Assembly (NCBI GenBank): GCA_008360955.1 | Contig: LUCM01001703.1 | Coordinates: 203,743-267,742, forward strand | Direction: 5' to 3' | Source of the DNA: Fasciolopsis buskii | Lineage: Eukaryota > Platyhelminthes > Trematoda > Plagiorchiida > Fasciolidae | DNA: 64,000 nucleotides | Shown here: piece by piece, positions 63,572 to 64,000 of the stretch | Numbering within the stretch: position 1 is the first letter of the stretch | How the letters are laid out: each line of letters starts with the position of its first letter | The notes under the pieces: generated by a model | What the model was told of the DNA's origin: nothing | The model's database searches: none | The model's input: the letters and a program-made list of their open reading frames with translations, nothing else | Program-made: the position numbers and the translations under genes

Positions 63572-64000
63572 AAGTGATAGTCCAGTGTCAACAAACGGAT
63601 TATCATAAATTTCGTTCTCATGTCATTATGGAGGCTGAATTTATGCGAAAGTCCTGCGAATCACGGTATGTTAAGGGTAACGAATTATTGAGCGTAGCGT
63701 AAATAATTACATCCCACAATGATCTTTGTGCGTGACTCCAATCCTATTACGATTCCGAAAATCTTCGGTAGGGTGTACGTACACTACTGGCATTTGAAAG
63801 TAGCATCCTTACTAGCAAGAAGGAAGCACCATCAGAATGACACAAAGTGCAGCTTAACGGAATTTGTGGGACGCAACGCACGAGTTTATGGAGAACAAAG
63901 AACAGCATGTTCCAAAGTTGTTAAACTAATAAACTGAACGTGACAAGACTGAGTAGATCAAGAAGGGATATGTTTTCTTTGCTTTTTAGGAAGAGTGGCC
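63572..64000. other. no recognised gene
   Basis: Nothing recognised up to the window edge. Confidence 0.4.

Noticed and set aside
1..64000. CRISPR arrays, rRNA, bacterial operons
   Set aside because: No regularly spaced short repeats, no rRNA-like sequence and no clustered long ORFs; the content is eukaryotic.

Overview
The window looks like non-coding, repeat-rich DNA from a eukaryote with large introns or intergenic spaces. The best guess is a parasitic flatworm (trematode or cestode; I cannot decide which). The reasons are the mix of decayed RTE-type non-LTR retrotransposons, a second CR1/Jockey-like non-LTR element, Penelope-like element (PLE) pieces with a GIY-YIG endonuclease, tRNA-derived SINE-like pieces, TA-rich microsatellites, spliceosomal-type splice sites, and no long intact host ORF. 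The species assignment is inference only. There is no bacterial operon, CRISPR array, rRNA or intact tRNA.

Layout. 1-9 kb: no recognised gene, one SINE-like piece. 9.1-11.4 kb: a possible short exon and a very decayed minus-strand RTE relic. 11.85-13.7 kb: a TAG microsatellite and its right flank, present twice on either side of a 10-N gap (probable assembly duplication). 14.2-15.3 and 17.85-18.9 kb: a nearly identical 1.07-kb direct repeat. 22.8-25.5 kb: plus-strand RTE relic with the endonuclease region present twice. 26.2-27.1 kb: minus-strand PLE reverse transcriptase. 27.1-30.1 kb: the best-preserved RTE copy, minus strand. 33.3-33.6, 45.1-45.4, 46.5-46.7 and 46.9-47.0 kb: four copies of a short module made of a hammerhead ribozyme core followed by a TA-rich tail; the one at 46.57-46.62 kb has an intact core. 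It lies downstream of a PLE GIY-YIG endonuclease remnant (45.9-46.3 kb). 39.7-40.1 kb: a possible small secreted-protein gene with a poly(A) signal. 47.8 kb: a possible internal exon. 54.0-54.8 kb: two inverted, protein-level-conserved copies of a short exon-like sequence. 59-63.2 kb: a CR1/Jockey-like element whose 5' half is repeated across another 10-N gap.

The elements do not form a pathway. The unifying theme is retrotransposition: PLE and non-LTR enzymes are present only as broken copies. The most interesting item is the self-cleaving hammerhead motif attached to the PLE. All similarities were judged by eye; no database search or structure calculation was run.
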